Below are positions 15,220 to 23,159 of a stretch of DNA of 26,036 nucleotides, piece after piece. This DNA comes from Clostridiaceae bacterium. GTDB lineage: Bacteria; Bacillota; Clostridia; Saccharofermentanales; Fastidiosipilaceae. The notes beneath the pieces are model-generated. The model had not been told where the DNA came from. It saw nothing but the letters and a program-made list of their open reading frames with translations, and did no database searches. The position numbers were made by a program, and so were the translations under genes. Location: NCBI GenBank assembly GCA_012800515.1, contig JAAZJE010000016.1, positions 1-26,036 of the forward strand. The letters run 5' to 3'. Numbering within the stretch: the first letter of the stretch is position 1; the number at the start of each line of letters is the position of its first letter.

Positions 15220-17013
15220 ATGAGTAAAACAACACGTATATCGGCAGCGATTGCTTCTCAATTGAGCCCAACTGCCGGATTTGTCGAGAGTTACTATATG
15301 GACGGTCGGGTCGTGAATCTGCGGAACAGATTTACGGAGTTGGTGATTGACCGTGAACAGAGCAGCAGTTGTTATGCACTGTACGGAACAAGAATATACC
15401 AGCAGAATTTTGCTCGGACAATTGAACTTGCCAACGATCTCATGCGCAGACTTTCGATACTGATCGGTGCTGCGGTTAATGAGAAAGTGGATGAGTATTC
15501 ACCGGACTTGTTCCAGACGGCTTGGGAATTGACTTCGTTGGATGCCACCGCTCCGACCGATTCCGGTGAACAACCGTGGTTCAGCGGCTTTATTGTTCTA
15601 AACGGCGGGATTTCCGCCCTGACTATGGGTGACGGCGTTGCGCTTCTGTACCGCGATGATATTCTCTATCCCTTGACCAAATCCAATTTCAGAATTCAAC
15701 CGTATGATTATCACAATAATACAGTTGATAATATCGACTATTACACTTTTGACGGACATCGGATTGCCAAACACTCTCAGACTTTTCTCCTGAAGCCCAA
15801 TGATCGGGTTATTCTCGGACGTGGCAAAGTGTTCAGTCAAATAGGGCAGAAAGATCTATTGAAGATAGCGCATGAGGCCTTTGATGAGAGTGAAGTAATT
15901 AACGACTATCTGGGAATACTTGATAACCGCGCTCCCGATCTTCCGGTACAAATCGCTGTGGCTAATATTATGCCGATGGCGGTGCCGCAACGTAGCTGGA
16001 GAGGAATCACTCTGGGAGGCCTGGGCCGAGCCAATCAGGATATGATCCGCGCCGTTGCCGAAGCCACGGCCGGTGCCGAGGAGGCAACTTCAGCTAATAT
16101 GGGGGCGGGAGCTGATTTGTCGGAATCTTACGGTTTCCCGGCGCCGCTACCTGTGGAATCGCCGGTTGATCCGGGTTATGTTTTCAACCCCGACGATCTT
16201 TTCCGTGCAGCGGAGAGCGGTGTGGGTGAGGCTGACCGGGCGGTTGATGCGCCTGGTGCCGGGGCAGTAGATCATGTAGGTACACCGGAAAATTACCCTA
16301 AGCTGATGATTCCCGATCTGGCCCGTCGTCCTGCAGAGTCGACAGTCCCCGATCTGGCAACCGGCTCATACAGACCACTGACCGACATGGAGCCGGAGGC
16401 CGACGATACTTCCTATGATGATTCAATCTATTCCGCTGATGGGTATTACGATGATGATGATGAGTACGATTTCTCCTATGATAAGGATGACCCGCCCGCC
16501 GATTACGATACGCATGAGCGCCGCCCCGGACATAGGATGGCTATTTATACCCTAGGGATCGTTCTGGTGGCGGTAATAGTTCTGATCATCTATTCACTGT
16601 TTAACAGAGGAGGGGGAACTCCGGGCGGAACTGATGGCAGCACAACCACAACGGAGCAACCGATGGAATCGACTACGGTCGAAATAACTGAAACAACCGA
16701 GCCTCCCGTTGAAACTACCGTACCGGAAGCGTCTACAACTGCACCTGTTACGAGCGAGGTAGTGATTCACCCGACGATTCATGAGGCTGGCGGTATTGCC
16801 TGGCCGCAGGAGCAGACGGTCTATCATGTTACTAAGAGAGGCGACAATCTTTGGGCGATTACAAAATATTATTACGGTTCGCGCCGAGCGAGTGAGCGCT
16901 ATTACCAGATAATTCGTCAGGCTAATCCTCTCCTTTTCCCCGATGGTAGCAATAACGTCGGAGTTGGCTGGACGATTGTCATTCCCGATCCGGCGACTGC
17001 GTCTACCGGCTAA
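15220..17013 (+). CDS. Single-pass membrane protein: PP2C-like N-terminal domain, LysM C-terminal domain
   Basis: A 597-residue protein I cannot name. The N-terminal ~250 residues lack a signal peptide and resemble the second half of a PP2C/SpoIIE-type phosphatase fold: 'GGISALTMGDGVALLYRDD' parallels the 'ANVGDSRAYL' strand, and 'FLLKPNDRVILGRGKVF' parallels 'L.pGD.lLL.SDG'. The metal-binding Asp-Gly of the latter is replaced by Arg-Gly-Lys, so catalysis is doubtful. Then come an Ala/Pro/Asp linker, a very acidic Asp/Tyr-rich stretch, a transmembrane helix at 440-461 preceded by 'HERRPGHR', a Thr/Glu/Pro-rich wall-spanning segment (~475-515) and a LysM domain (~535-592, 'RGDNLWAITKYYYGS'). 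Topology is inferred as inside N-terminus, outside LysM. AGGT precedes the ATG. It has its own promoter and terminator and sits upstream of rplI. Confidence 0.8.
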   Translation: MSKTTRISAAIASQLSPTAGFVESYYMDGRVVNLRNRFTELVIDREQSSSCYALYGTRIYQQNFARTIELANDLMRRLSILIGAAVNEKVDEYSPDLFQTAWELTSLDATAPTDSGEQPWFSGFIVLNGGISALTMGDGVALLYRDDILYPLTKSNFRIQPYDYHNNTVDNIDYYTFDGHRIAKHSQTFLLKPNDRVILGRGKVFSQIGQKDLLKIAHEAFDESEVINDYLGILDNRAPDLPVQIAVANIMPMAVPQRSWRGITLGGLGRANQDMIRAVAEATAGAEEATSANMGAGADLSESYGFPAPLPVESPVDPGYVFNPDDLFRAAESGVGEADRAVDAPGAGAVDHVGTPENYPKLMIPDLARRPAESTVPDLATGSYRPLTDMEPEADDTSYDDSIYSADGYYDDDDEYDFSYDKDDPPADYDTHERRPGHRMAIYTLGIVLVAVIVLIIYSLFNRGGGTPGGTDGSTTTTEQPMESTTVEITETTEPPVETTVPEASTTAPVTSEVVIHPTIHEAGGIAWPQEQTVYHVTKRGDNLWAITKYYYGSRRASERYYQIIRQANPLLFPDGSNNVGVGWTIVIPDPATASTG

Positions 17014-17030
17014 AATATAATTAAGTATAG

Positions 17031-17090
17031 TACGGAGCTCATGCCTTTTGTTCAATGACGCAACGGGCGTGAGTTCTGTCGTAGCTTTTT
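17031..17090 (+). terminator. Probable intrinsic terminator after the LysM-protein gene
   Basis: GAGCTCATGCC (17035-17045) pairs with GGCGTGAGTTC (17066-17076), including two G-U pairs. An outer TACG/CGTA pair (17031-17034 and 17080-17083) follows a 3-nt bulge, then GCTTTTT. The stem is long but has a 20-nt loop and a bulge, so efficiency is uncertain. Confidence 0.5.
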
Positions 17091-17105
17091 CAGTACTCGT
17101 GTTTA

Positions 17106-17114
17106 TGGTACAAT
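17106..17114 (+). promoter_or_regulatory. Extended -10 promoter for rplI-dnaB
   Basis: TGG followed by TACAAT (17109-17114) is an extended -10 element 44 bp before the rplI ATG. The -35 position overlaps the U-tract of the upstream terminator (TTTTTC at 17086-17091, 17-bp spacer). Confidence 0.5.
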
Positions 17115-17157
17115 CGCCGTACAGCGTCTGTACCTTACAGAGAGTAGAGGTAGATTG

Positions 17158-17601
17158 ATGAAAGTTATACTGCTTGAAGATGTAAAAAATCTCGGCCTTA
17201 AAGATGAGGTCGTAAATGTGGCTGACGGTTATGCCAACAACTTTTTATTCCGCCGCGGATTGGCCGTCGAAGCAACTCCCGCAAATTTGCGCGATTTGCA
17301 GAGCCGCCAAAACATACGCCGAGCCGGTGAAGCAAAACAGTTGGCTGCGGCAAAGGAACTTGCGGAAAAGCTAACGGGCGTCACTGTGAAGATTCCGATG
17401 AAGACCGGCGAGGGTGGACGTCTCTACGGATCACTGACGACTCAAAGTATAGCCGATGAATTGGACAGACAAGGCTACGAGGTTAATCGGCGCAACATCA
17501 CGATACATGAGAATATAAAAACCGTCGGAACTTACTCCGTCACGATTCGTTTGCATACGGAAGTCAATGTCGATGTGCAAATTGAAATTGTGTCGGTGTA
17601 G
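17158..17601 (+). CDS. rplI: 50S ribosomal protein L9
   Basis: A 147-residue ribosomal protein bL9, which binds 23S rRNA near the L1 stalk and affects frame maintenance. The N-terminal domain opens 'MKVILLEDVKNLGLKDEV' and continues 'DGYANNFLFRRGLA', both family signatures. The long connecting helix and the C-terminal domain ('GRLYGSLTTQSIADEL') are complete. I chose the ATG at 17158; a TTG immediately before it in frame would only add one residue. AGAGGTAG lies upstream as ribosome-binding site. dnaB begins 36 bp after the stop, the usual rplI-dnaB order in Bacillota. The partner gene gdpP, which often precedes rplI, is absent and the LysM-protein gene takes that place. Confidence 0.97.
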   Translation: MKVILLEDVKNLGLKDEVVNVADGYANNFLFRRGLAVEATPANLRDLQSRQNIRRAGEAKQLAAAKELAEKLTGVTVKIPMKTGEGGRLYGSLTTQSIADELDRQGYEVNRRNITIHENIKTVGTYSVTIRLHTEVNVDVQIEIVSV

Positions 17602-17636
17602 CGGCCGCAGGAATTCCGATATAGGAGACAATACCG

Positions 17637-18266
17637 GTGTTAGATGACAGTCGACGTAAGCGCTCCGGACGAGCGGACCAGAGGTCGGATTTCGACATAG
17701 ACTTGACGAAGAAGGTTCCCCCAAATAACAGCCGCGCCGAACAGTCGGTACTCGGAGGGATAATGTCTGGGGAGCGCTATTTTAGTCGGATTTTCGGTCT
17801 TTTGACCCGTGACGATTTCTATGAGCCGGCACATCGCCTAATTTATGATGCGGCTCTTTCATTGGCGATGTCCGGCAAGCAAGTAGATGTAATTACGGTT
17901 AGCGATTATTTGACCTCACATGGCAACTTGGAGCGAGCCGGAGACTTAGCATACATAGTATCCCTGCCGGATCAGGTGCCGGTTCTTGGTAATATTGAAG
18001 AATATGCCGAGGTTGTGCGTCAGAAATCTATGCTACGCAAATTGCTTGCGGTTACTCAGGAGATGAGCTACCGCTGTTATGAAGATGCTCAGGACGCCAA
18101 TGCATTGATAGACTACGCAGCCGGACAGTTATATTCGATAAAAGATGCCCGTGACGGTGGAAGCATGGAACAGTACCGGGCAATTATTGATCGCTTGATT
18201 CTGGATTTAAAGAAGGGTGATAAAGGCAAAAAAAAAACGGGTACGCACAGGCTTTGCATCCCTTGA
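17637..18266 (+). CDS. dnaB: Replicative DNA helicase DnaB, N-terminal part up to the frame break
   Basis: This frame encodes the N-terminal (primase-interacting) domain of the replicative helicase, known as DnaC in Bacillus. 'VPPNNSRAEQSVLGGIM' and 'DFYEPAHRLIYDAALSLAMS' are diagnostic, followed by helices through 'QLYSIKDARDG'. A polar ~28-residue leader precedes the domain. The start is GTG with AGGAG 9 nt upstream. After an A10 tract at 18228-18237 this frame reads only a few unrelated residues and stops at 18266, giving a 209-residue product without the ATPase. The ATPase continues in the +1 frame from the same tract. The full protein would need a one-base adjustment (about 498 residues). 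A sequencing or assembly error in the homopolymer is the plainest explanation; slippage is the alternative. The domain identity itself is secure. Confidence 0.88.
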   Translation: MLDDSRRKRSGRADQRSDFDIDLTKKVPPNNSRAEQSVLGGIMSGERYFSRIFGLLTRDDFYEPAHRLIYDAALSLAMSGKQVDVITVSDYLTSHGNLERAGDLAYIVSLPDQVPVLGNIEEYAEVVRQKSMLRKLLAVTQEMSYRCYEDAQDANALIDYAAGQLYSIKDARDGGSMEQYRAIIDRLILDLKKGDKGKKKTGTHRLCIP

Positions 18267-19134
18267 TCGTGTTTTAGGCGGTCTGGGACGCGGCACGTTA
18301 AATATTCTCGCTGCCCGCCCTAGTATGGGGAAATCCGCCTTTGCCCTCAATGTTGCTCAACAGGCGGCTCAACTTTTCGGCGTTACAACTGTTGTCTTTA
18401 GTTTGGAGATGAGTAGGGAGGAGATTGGACACCGATTATTGTCATCGCAGGCGATGATTGATTCTTACCTGATACGTGATGGGAAGCTCGACGATAGCGA
18501 TATGCGCCGGGTCGGCGATTCGTTGCCGACATACTACAATATGAAACTCTTCATAGATGACCGCTCCGGCACAAGTGTTATAGATATTGCCAGCCAATGC
18601 CGCCGTTTACGGATCGAGCACGATCTCGGTCTGGTGATAATCGATTACTTACAGCTGATGAGCGGCAATGAGCGTTATTCCGGTGATCGCCAGCAGGAGA
18701 TTACCGAAATTTCCCGCTCTCTGAAGTTGTTAGCACGTGATTTGGATGTCCCGATTCTCGCCTTATCGCAACTCAGCCGAAATTGCGAACGCAGGGTTGA
18801 CCGTCGTCCCATACTCTCCGACTTGCGGGATTCGGGCGCCATTGAACAGGATGCCGATACAGTTATTTTCCTTTATCGGGACGGTTATTATAAAAAGGAT
18901 GAGAACGCGCCGAATCCGGAAGAAGAAGAAGCAGAGATCATTATTGCCAAAAACCGCTCCGGCGTGACGACGACCGTCAAAATGATGTGGCAGAAGAAGT
19001 ATACCCGCTTTTATGACCCGGATCTTTCCGGTCGCGTGTCGGAAGAAGCCCCGCTGCGGTCGATGCCTCAGCCCGAGATAGAGGATGTACCCGCTACGCA
19101 GGAAGAGACTACCCCGCCATGGCGAGAGATCTGA
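18217..19134 (+). CDS. dnaB: Replicative DNA helicase DnaB, C-terminal RecA-like ATPase part
   Basis: This frame carries the helicase motor domain. It opens with 'RTGFASLDRVLGGL', the family's linker-to-ATPase junction. Walker A follows as 'AARPSMGKSAFALN', then 'VFSLEMSREEI', Walker B 'LVIIDYLQLMSG', and 'LSQLSRNCERR' with 'LSDLRDSGAIEQDAD' covering the sensor and arginine-finger region. All catalytic motifs appear intact, so there is no sign of decay beyond the frame break at the A10 tract. A GTG at 18217 could in principle start a 305-residue ATPase-only product, with AGAAGG almost touching it, but that spacing is poor. More likely this is the second half of one dnaB gene. The tail beyond the ATPase is acidic and Pro-rich. 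tilS overlaps its end by 16 nt. Confidence 0.88.
   Translation: MIKAKKKRVRTGFASLDRVLGGLGRGTLNILAARPSMGKSAFALNVAQQAAQLFGVTTVVFSLEMSREEIGHRLLSSQAMIDSYLIRDGKLDDSDMRRVGDSLPTYYNMKLFIDDRSGTSVIDIASQCRRLRIEHDLGLVIIDYLQLMSGNERYSGDRQQEITEISRSLKLLARDLDVPILALSQLSRNCERRVDRRPILSDLRDSGAIEQDADTVIFLYRDGYYKKDENAPNPEEEEAEIIIAKNRSGVTTTVKMMWQKKYTRFYDPDLSGRVSEEAPLRSMPQPEIEDVPATQEETTPPWREI
18228..18237 (+). other. A10 homopolymer at the dnaB frame break
   Basis: Ten consecutive A residues stand exactly where the two dnaB frames meet. Nine or twelve A residues would join the frames as Gly-Lys-Lys-Lys-Arg-Val-Arg-Thr-Gly-Phe. The tract is long enough for RNA polymerase or ribosome slippage, and equally prone to homopolymer miscalls. 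Confidence 0.85.
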
Positions 19135-20528
19135 GAGTAAGCGGTTCGGCTTTTAAAACCCTCGAAAATGTCGAGGCCTTTATGACAAAAAACAATTTAT
19201 GGCCTCGACCGATCAATCCTTTTGTGCTGAAAAAACACGCCTGTCGGGACAAGGACGCTGATGATGCCTACGGACATATTATTGTCGGTTGTTCTGGCGG
19301 ATGCGATTCCGTGGCACTTACTCTCATTCTCTACATGTTGACTCGACCGCGGCAGATTCGCTTGCATATTGCGCATGTGGATCATCGGCTTCGACCGGAA
19401 TCTCCCTTAGATACCGATTTGGTGCGCCGTTTGGCAGCGGAATTAGGAGTTCCGTTCTACCTGCTCCGTGCCGATGTTGAGGGCTTTTCAAAATTTCGCA
19501 AACTGGGTATCGAAGCGGCGGCTCGGGAAATTCGTTATTTCTGGTTCGACGATATCAGACATAATCTGATTCAAGGTCGGACACCGATTCGTAATCGGGT
19601 ATTGAATGCAGAAGAACTGTTGGAATTGGCTGTGCTCAGACATCGTCGCCGTAAGGCCTTGTATCGCCAGCTGAATTATCCCGATTTCTACGAGTTGGTC
19701 GACGAGGCTGGGGAGAAGCCGTATATTCCCCATTTGGGTGTCTTTAAGGAAGACCCTTTACCGAGAAGAGGTTATGAGGCTCTAATTGCGGTCGGTCACC
19801 ATATGGAAGATCAGGCTGAGACCGTTCTGATGAATATGGGGAGAGGTTCGGGTCTGGACGGCGTGATCGCCATGGAGCCGCGCCGTAATTTTCTTATCAG
19901 ACCACTACTGAATACAAGCAAAGCCGAACTATCTGCTTTGATAGAACAATTGCAATTCAGCTGGCGTGAAGACAAAACCAATGAGCAGCCGCATTGGCGT
20001 CGCAACCGAGTCCGTAATGAGGTTTTACCTTTGTTGGCGGATATATTCGGTGGTGACATTACTCGGCGAATTGCTCGCCTGGCACAGAACACCAGGCCGG
20101 TCAGCGAATATCTGGACGCAGAGGTAGATAAATACTATCCCAAGGTTTTCCGTCTCTATCCCAAAAAGGGCAAAGATCGAATGAAATTCAACATGAATAT
20201 CGTCCTGCCTATCGGCAACTGGACTTTTGCCGCGGACGATTACTACTATCTATACGGGATAGTATCGGAATGGCGAAAGTTACCGTACATTATTAAAATA
20301 GAACTTCTCCGCCGTCAGTATGAAGTTATGCTGGGGAGCAATCAGAATCTGAGTTCTATGCAGATTGATCAGATGTTCAACATACTTTATTCTTCCAACG
20401 TATTAAGCACACTAGATTTGGCCGACGATAATCAGTTTATCCGTTGCGGCAATTTGTTTGTGATTTATCCCAACGATCAGGAACATCTCGGACCCTACGG
20501 TGAAGAAGCGGGTGAAAGAGTGCTGTGA
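19119..20528 (+). CDS. tilS: tRNA(Ile)-lysidine synthase
   Basis: A 469-residue ATP-dependent enzyme that attaches lysine to C34 of tRNA-Ile(CAU), letting it read AUA. The PP-loop 'GCSGGCDSVAL' (residues 58-68) is followed by 'HIAHVDHRLRPES' and 'GIEAAAREIRYFWF'. 'VGHHMEDQAETVLMNMGRGSGLDG' and 'RPLLNTSKAEL' complete the N-terminal catalytic domain, and 'RRNRVRNEVLPLL' matches the tRNA-contact region. Between 'AREIRYFWFDDI' and 'GHHMEDQAET' there are about 70 extra residues (roughly 149-219), where family members usually have a short loop. The C-terminal domain looks shortened or divergent. The chosen ATG overlaps the dnaB stop by 16 nt. An ATG at 19182 is a possible alternative, but 'LENVEAFMTKNNL' resembles the family's first helix and favours the longer form. 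Confidence 0.92.
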   Translation: MARDLRVSGSAFKTLENVEAFMTKNNLWPRPINPFVLKKHACRDKDADDAYGHIIVGCSGGCDSVALTLILYMLTRPRQIRLHIAHVDHRLRPESPLDTDLVRRLAAELGVPFYLLRADVEGFSKFRKLGIEAAAREIRYFWFDDIRHNLIQGRTPIRNRVLNAEELLELAVLRHRRRKALYRQLNYPDFYELVDEAGEKPYIPHLGVFKEDPLPRRGYEALIAVGHHMEDQAETVLMNMGRGSGLDGVIAMEPRRNFLIRPLLNTSKAELSALIEQLQFSWREDKTNEQPHWRRNRVRNEVLPLLADIFGGDITRRIARLAQNTRPVSEYLDAEVDKYYPKVFRLYPKKGKDRMKFNMNIVLPIGNWTFAADDYYYLYGIVSEWRKLPYIIKIELLRRQYEVMLGSNQNLSSMQIDQMFNILYSSNVLSTLDLADDNQFIRCGNLFVIYPNDQEHLGPYGEEAGERVL

Positions 20529-20578
20529 ATTTGCCAAGGTGATGACTTTGTTTTAAACTATGCGTTAATCTGGCAAAT
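20529..20578. repeat. 8-bp inverted repeat flanking the hpt promoter region
   Basis: ATTTGCCA (20529-20536) and TGGCAAAT (20571-20578) are perfect inverted copies whose centres are 42 bp apart, close to four helical turns. A possible promoter (TTGCCA 20531-20536, 17-bp spacer, TAAACT 20554-20559) lies inside, and its -35 coincides with the left arm. They may be paired operator half-sites. Confidence 0.4.
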
Positions 20579-20614
20579 GATATAACGTCGGGTTGGCGGG
20601 GGAAGGAGAGCACT

Positions 20615-21145
20615 ATGGCAAAGGTAGTCAGGGATATATTGATAGACAGAGATAAGTTGGACGAGATGTGCCGCCGCCTGGGTAAGCAGATTACTGAGGA
20701 CTATACAGGCAAAAATTTGGTTATGATTGGTGTCCTCAAGGGAGCCTTCATTTTCATGGCTGATTTGATTCGCTATATAAACTTACCGCTCCGTGTAGAT
20801 TTTATGTCGGTTTCCAGCTATGGGAGCGGCACGCGTTCATCCGGTATAGTCAAGATTTTGAAGGATATCGACCAGGATATAAGCGGTTGCGATGTTTTGG
20901 TTGTCGAAGATATTGTTGACACCGGTCTGACGCTGAACAAATTAATTGAACTTTTGGCAACCAGAAACCCAACAAGCATACATGTTTGTGCTGCATTTGA
21001 CAAGCCCTCACGTCGAATAGTTACGGTAGATATTCGCTATTGCGGTATGTCGATCCCGGATGAATTTGTTGTGGGCTACGGTTTGGACTATAACAATACA
21101 TTCCGCAATTTGCCTGACCTTTGCCTGCTGGGTGATGACAACTGA
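20615..21145 (+). CDS. hpt: Hypoxanthine phosphoribosyltransferase
   Basis: A 176-residue purine-salvage enzyme that joins hypoxanthine (and often guanine) to PRPP to give IMP or GMP. The PRPP-binding loop 'VVEDIVDTGLTL' (about residues 96-107) is a clear type I PRTase signature. 'GVLKGAFIFMADLIR' near residue 40 forms the pyrophosphate-binding region, and 'SSYGSGTRSSG' is the flexible active-site loop. The C-terminal 'PDEFVVGYGLDYNNTFRNLP' is the purine-binding hood typical of HPRT. The ATG is preceded by a strong AAGGAG. It lies between tilS and ftsH, an order widely conserved in Bacillota. In Bacillus, HprT is reported to act with TilS and FtsH to regulate ftsH expression, which may be relevant here. 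The 86-bp gap upstream carries an inverted repeat and a weak promoter. Confidence 0.97.
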   Translation: MAKVVRDILIDRDKLDEMCRRLGKQITEDYTGKNLVMIGVLKGAFIFMADLIRYINLPLRVDFMSVSSYGSGTRSSGIVKILKDIDQDISGCDVLVVEDIVDTGLTLNKLIELLATRNPTSIHVCAAFDKPSRRIVTVDIRYCGMSIPDEFVVGYGLDYNNTFRNLPDLCLLGDDN

Positions 21146-21170
21146 GATTGCCGCTTCGTGAGGAGAAGAT

Positions 21171-23159
21171 ATGAGTAAACGCGAAACAAGACGTCCATTT
21201 TCAGGAGCTTCATTTTACCTGATTATTCTCGTTGCCATAGTTGTGATAGCGTCGTTTTTTATGAGAGCGACACCGGGGGCGAATCGTTATCCCTATTCGG
21301 AATTCATCAAGCAAATTGAGAATAACAACGTGGAAACCGCGACAATCAGCGGTATGGATCTCGAACTCAGGTTGAAGCAGCCGATTCCTCAGACTAATAT
21401 CAAGGTGATTACAAAAACCATCTCGCCTTATTGGATGAGTGATCTGTTGACGGTTTTACGCGCGGCGGCGAATGATGGTAAATTTACCTTCGACTATGTG
21501 GAGCCGGTTAATTTCGGAGCTTGGATCAACGGTATCTTTCTGATAGTGATGCTGGCCGGAATGGGATTTTTCATATGGTTTATTTTCAGCCGGCAAAATA
21601 TGGAAGGTCGAAGCGCTCTCAATTTCGGACGTAGCCGGGCACGGCTACAGGATCCAGGTCAAAACAAGGTGACTTTCCGCGATGTAGCCGGGGCGGATGA
21701 GGAAAAGGCCGAACTGATGGAGGTTGTGGATTTTCTGCGTAACCCAAAAAAATATTCCGCTCTCGGAGCTCGTATTCCGCGCGGCATTTTGCTGACCGGT
21801 GCTCCCGGAACCGGTAAAACTCTTCTGGCAAGAGCGGTAGCCGGCGAAGCCGGCGTGCCTTTCTTTTCGTTATCCGGTTCAGACTTTGTGGAGATGTTTG
21901 TCGGTGTCGGTGCTTCGCGCGTTCGGGATATGTTTGAGACCGTTAAGAAAAAAGCACCGGCGATAATTTTTATCGATGAGATTGATGCAGTCGGACGCCA
22001 GCGCGGTGCCGGCCTGGGCGGTGGGCATGACGAGCGTGAGCAGACCTTGAACCAGTTGCTGGTTGAGATGGACGGTTTCGGCCCGAATGAGGACGTGATT
22101 GTCATGGCGGCGACGAACCGACCGGACATTCTCGACCCGGCTCTGCTCCGACCCGGTCGCTTTGACCGCACGATCGTTGTTATGCGTCCGGATATTGCCG
22201 GTCGCGAGGCTATTCTCAAAGTTCATGCGCGCAACAAGCCGATTAATAGAGATGTAGATCTCAAGGAGATTGCTCGGATTACCCCCGGCTTTACCGGCGC
22301 CGACTTGGCTAATCTTCTCAATGAAGCCGCGCTGTTGACTGCGAGAAGAGACGGGCGGGAGATTCAGTACACCGATATTACCGAGGCCGTATTCAAGGTG
22401 ATGATCGGTCCGGAAAAGAAAAGCCGCGTAATCAGCGAAAAAGAACGCAGACTTACGGCTTGGCATGAAGCGGGACATGCGATCATTTTGCGTACGGTCT
22501 CCGAATCGGATCGGGTCGAACGTGTCTCGATCATCCCGGCCGGTGCCGCCGGCGGCTATACCGCGCACAAGCCGTATGAAGACTCATATATCGCGACTCG
22601 CAGGATGCTACTGGCAAATATTGAGACGGCCTTGGGCGGTCGAGCGGCGGAGGAGCTTTATTTTAACGAGGTCAGCACCGGAGCGGCCTCCGATTTGAAA
22701 GAATGTAATTCCGTTGCCCGCGATATGGTCGTACGCTACGGAATGAGCGATCGTCTGGGCAATCTGGTCTTTACCAGTAATGAGGAAGTATTCCTTGGAC
22801 GGGATTTCGGTCATGTTAAAAACTACAGCGATGAGGTTGCCGGAATCATTGACGAGGAAGTGAAGCGGATTATTGATGAGGCCTATGAGCGCGTCAAGAC
22901 GATTCTACGCCGCAAGTTTAAGGCTCTTGAGGCACTGGCCGAGACTCTTCTGGAACGGGAGCGCATTGAAGGCGACGAATTCGAGATCATATATCAGCTG
23001 AATACCACGGCCGAAGAAAGAGCCGAGGACGCCGAAAATGTCAGTGTTAGGGAAGTTACCGCCGAGGTTGCCGGTGAGGTGTTTAAGCGTCGCGCCGCTG
23101 CTCAAGTCCAAGCAGACGGCCATAATGACGAACTTCTTCCGGGCCCAGAAATAGAATAA
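21171..23159 (+). CDS. ftsH: ATP-dependent zinc metalloprotease FtsH
   Basis: A 662-residue membrane-anchored AAA+ protease that degrades misfolded membrane and regulatory proteins. Two transmembrane helices (about residues 14-30 and 121-141) flank a short extracytoplasmic domain. The AAA+ module has Walker A 'GAPGTGKT' (Lys216), Walker B 'IIFIDEIDAVG' (Asp269, Glu270), the pore loop 'FVEMFVGVGA' and the second region of homology 'ATNRPDILDPALLRPGRFD'. The zinc site is 'HEAGH' (His432, Glu433, His436) with a third ligand Asp508 in 'GAASDLKE'. GAGGAG lies before the ATG and the gene follows hpt by 25 bp. The last 77 bp overlap the 3' end of murC on the other strand, and a strong terminator follows the stop by 8 bp. 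The tail ends in a charged, low-complexity segment, as is common in FtsH. Confidence 0.98.
   Translation: MSKRETRRPFSGASFYLIILVAIVVIASFFMRATPGANRYPYSEFIKQIENNNVETATISGMDLELRLKQPIPQTNIKVITKTISPYWMSDLLTVLRAAANDGKFTFDYVEPVNFGAWINGIFLIVMLAGMGFFIWFIFSRQNMEGRSALNFGRSRARLQDPGQNKVTFRDVAGADEEKAELMEVVDFLRNPKKYSALGARIPRGILLTGAPGTGKTLLARAVAGEAGVPFFSLSGSDFVEMFVGVGASRVRDMFETVKKKAPAIIFIDEIDAVGRQRGAGLGGGHDEREQTLNQLLVEMDGFGPNEDVIVMAATNRPDILDPALLRPGRFDRTIVVMRPDIAGREAILKVHARNKPINRDVDLKEIARITPGFTGADLANLLNEAALLTARRDGREIQYTDITEAVFKVMIGPEKKSRVISEKERRLTAWHEAGHAIILRTVSESDRVERVSIIPAGAAGGYTAHKPYEDSYIATRRMLLANIETALGGRAAEELYFNEVSTGAASDLKECNSVARDMVVRYGMSDRLGNLVFTSNEEVFLGRDFGHVKNYSDEVAGIIDEEVKRIIDEAYERVKTILRRKFKALEALAETLLERERIEGDEFEIIYQLNTTAEERAEDAENVSVREVTAEVAGEVFKRRAAAQVQADGHNDELLPGPEIE

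Noticed and set aside
16400..16510. GAT/TAT-rich stretch as a simple repeat or regulatory element
   Set aside because: It is in frame and encodes the acidic Asp/Tyr-rich linker of the LysM protein; it has no regular repeat unit.
17601..17616. Adjacent NotI (GCGGCCGC) and EcoRI (GAATTC) sites that resemble a cloning polylinker
   Set aside because: The flanking genes are the normal rplI-dnaB pair with normal spacing, no vector sequence follows, and GAATTC occurs at several other places in the window.
18217..18219. Independent GTG start making the DnaB ATPase domain a separate gene
   Set aside because: The Shine-Dalgarno-like AGAAGG almost touches the GTG, and DnaB is normally one chain; a frame break in one gene is more economical.
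21659..22568. Long antisense open frames (186 and 229 codons) within ftsH
   Set aside because: They mirror the codon structure of ftsH, show no family motif and lack a ribosome-binding site. Similar antisense frames inside the other genes were rejected for the same reason.
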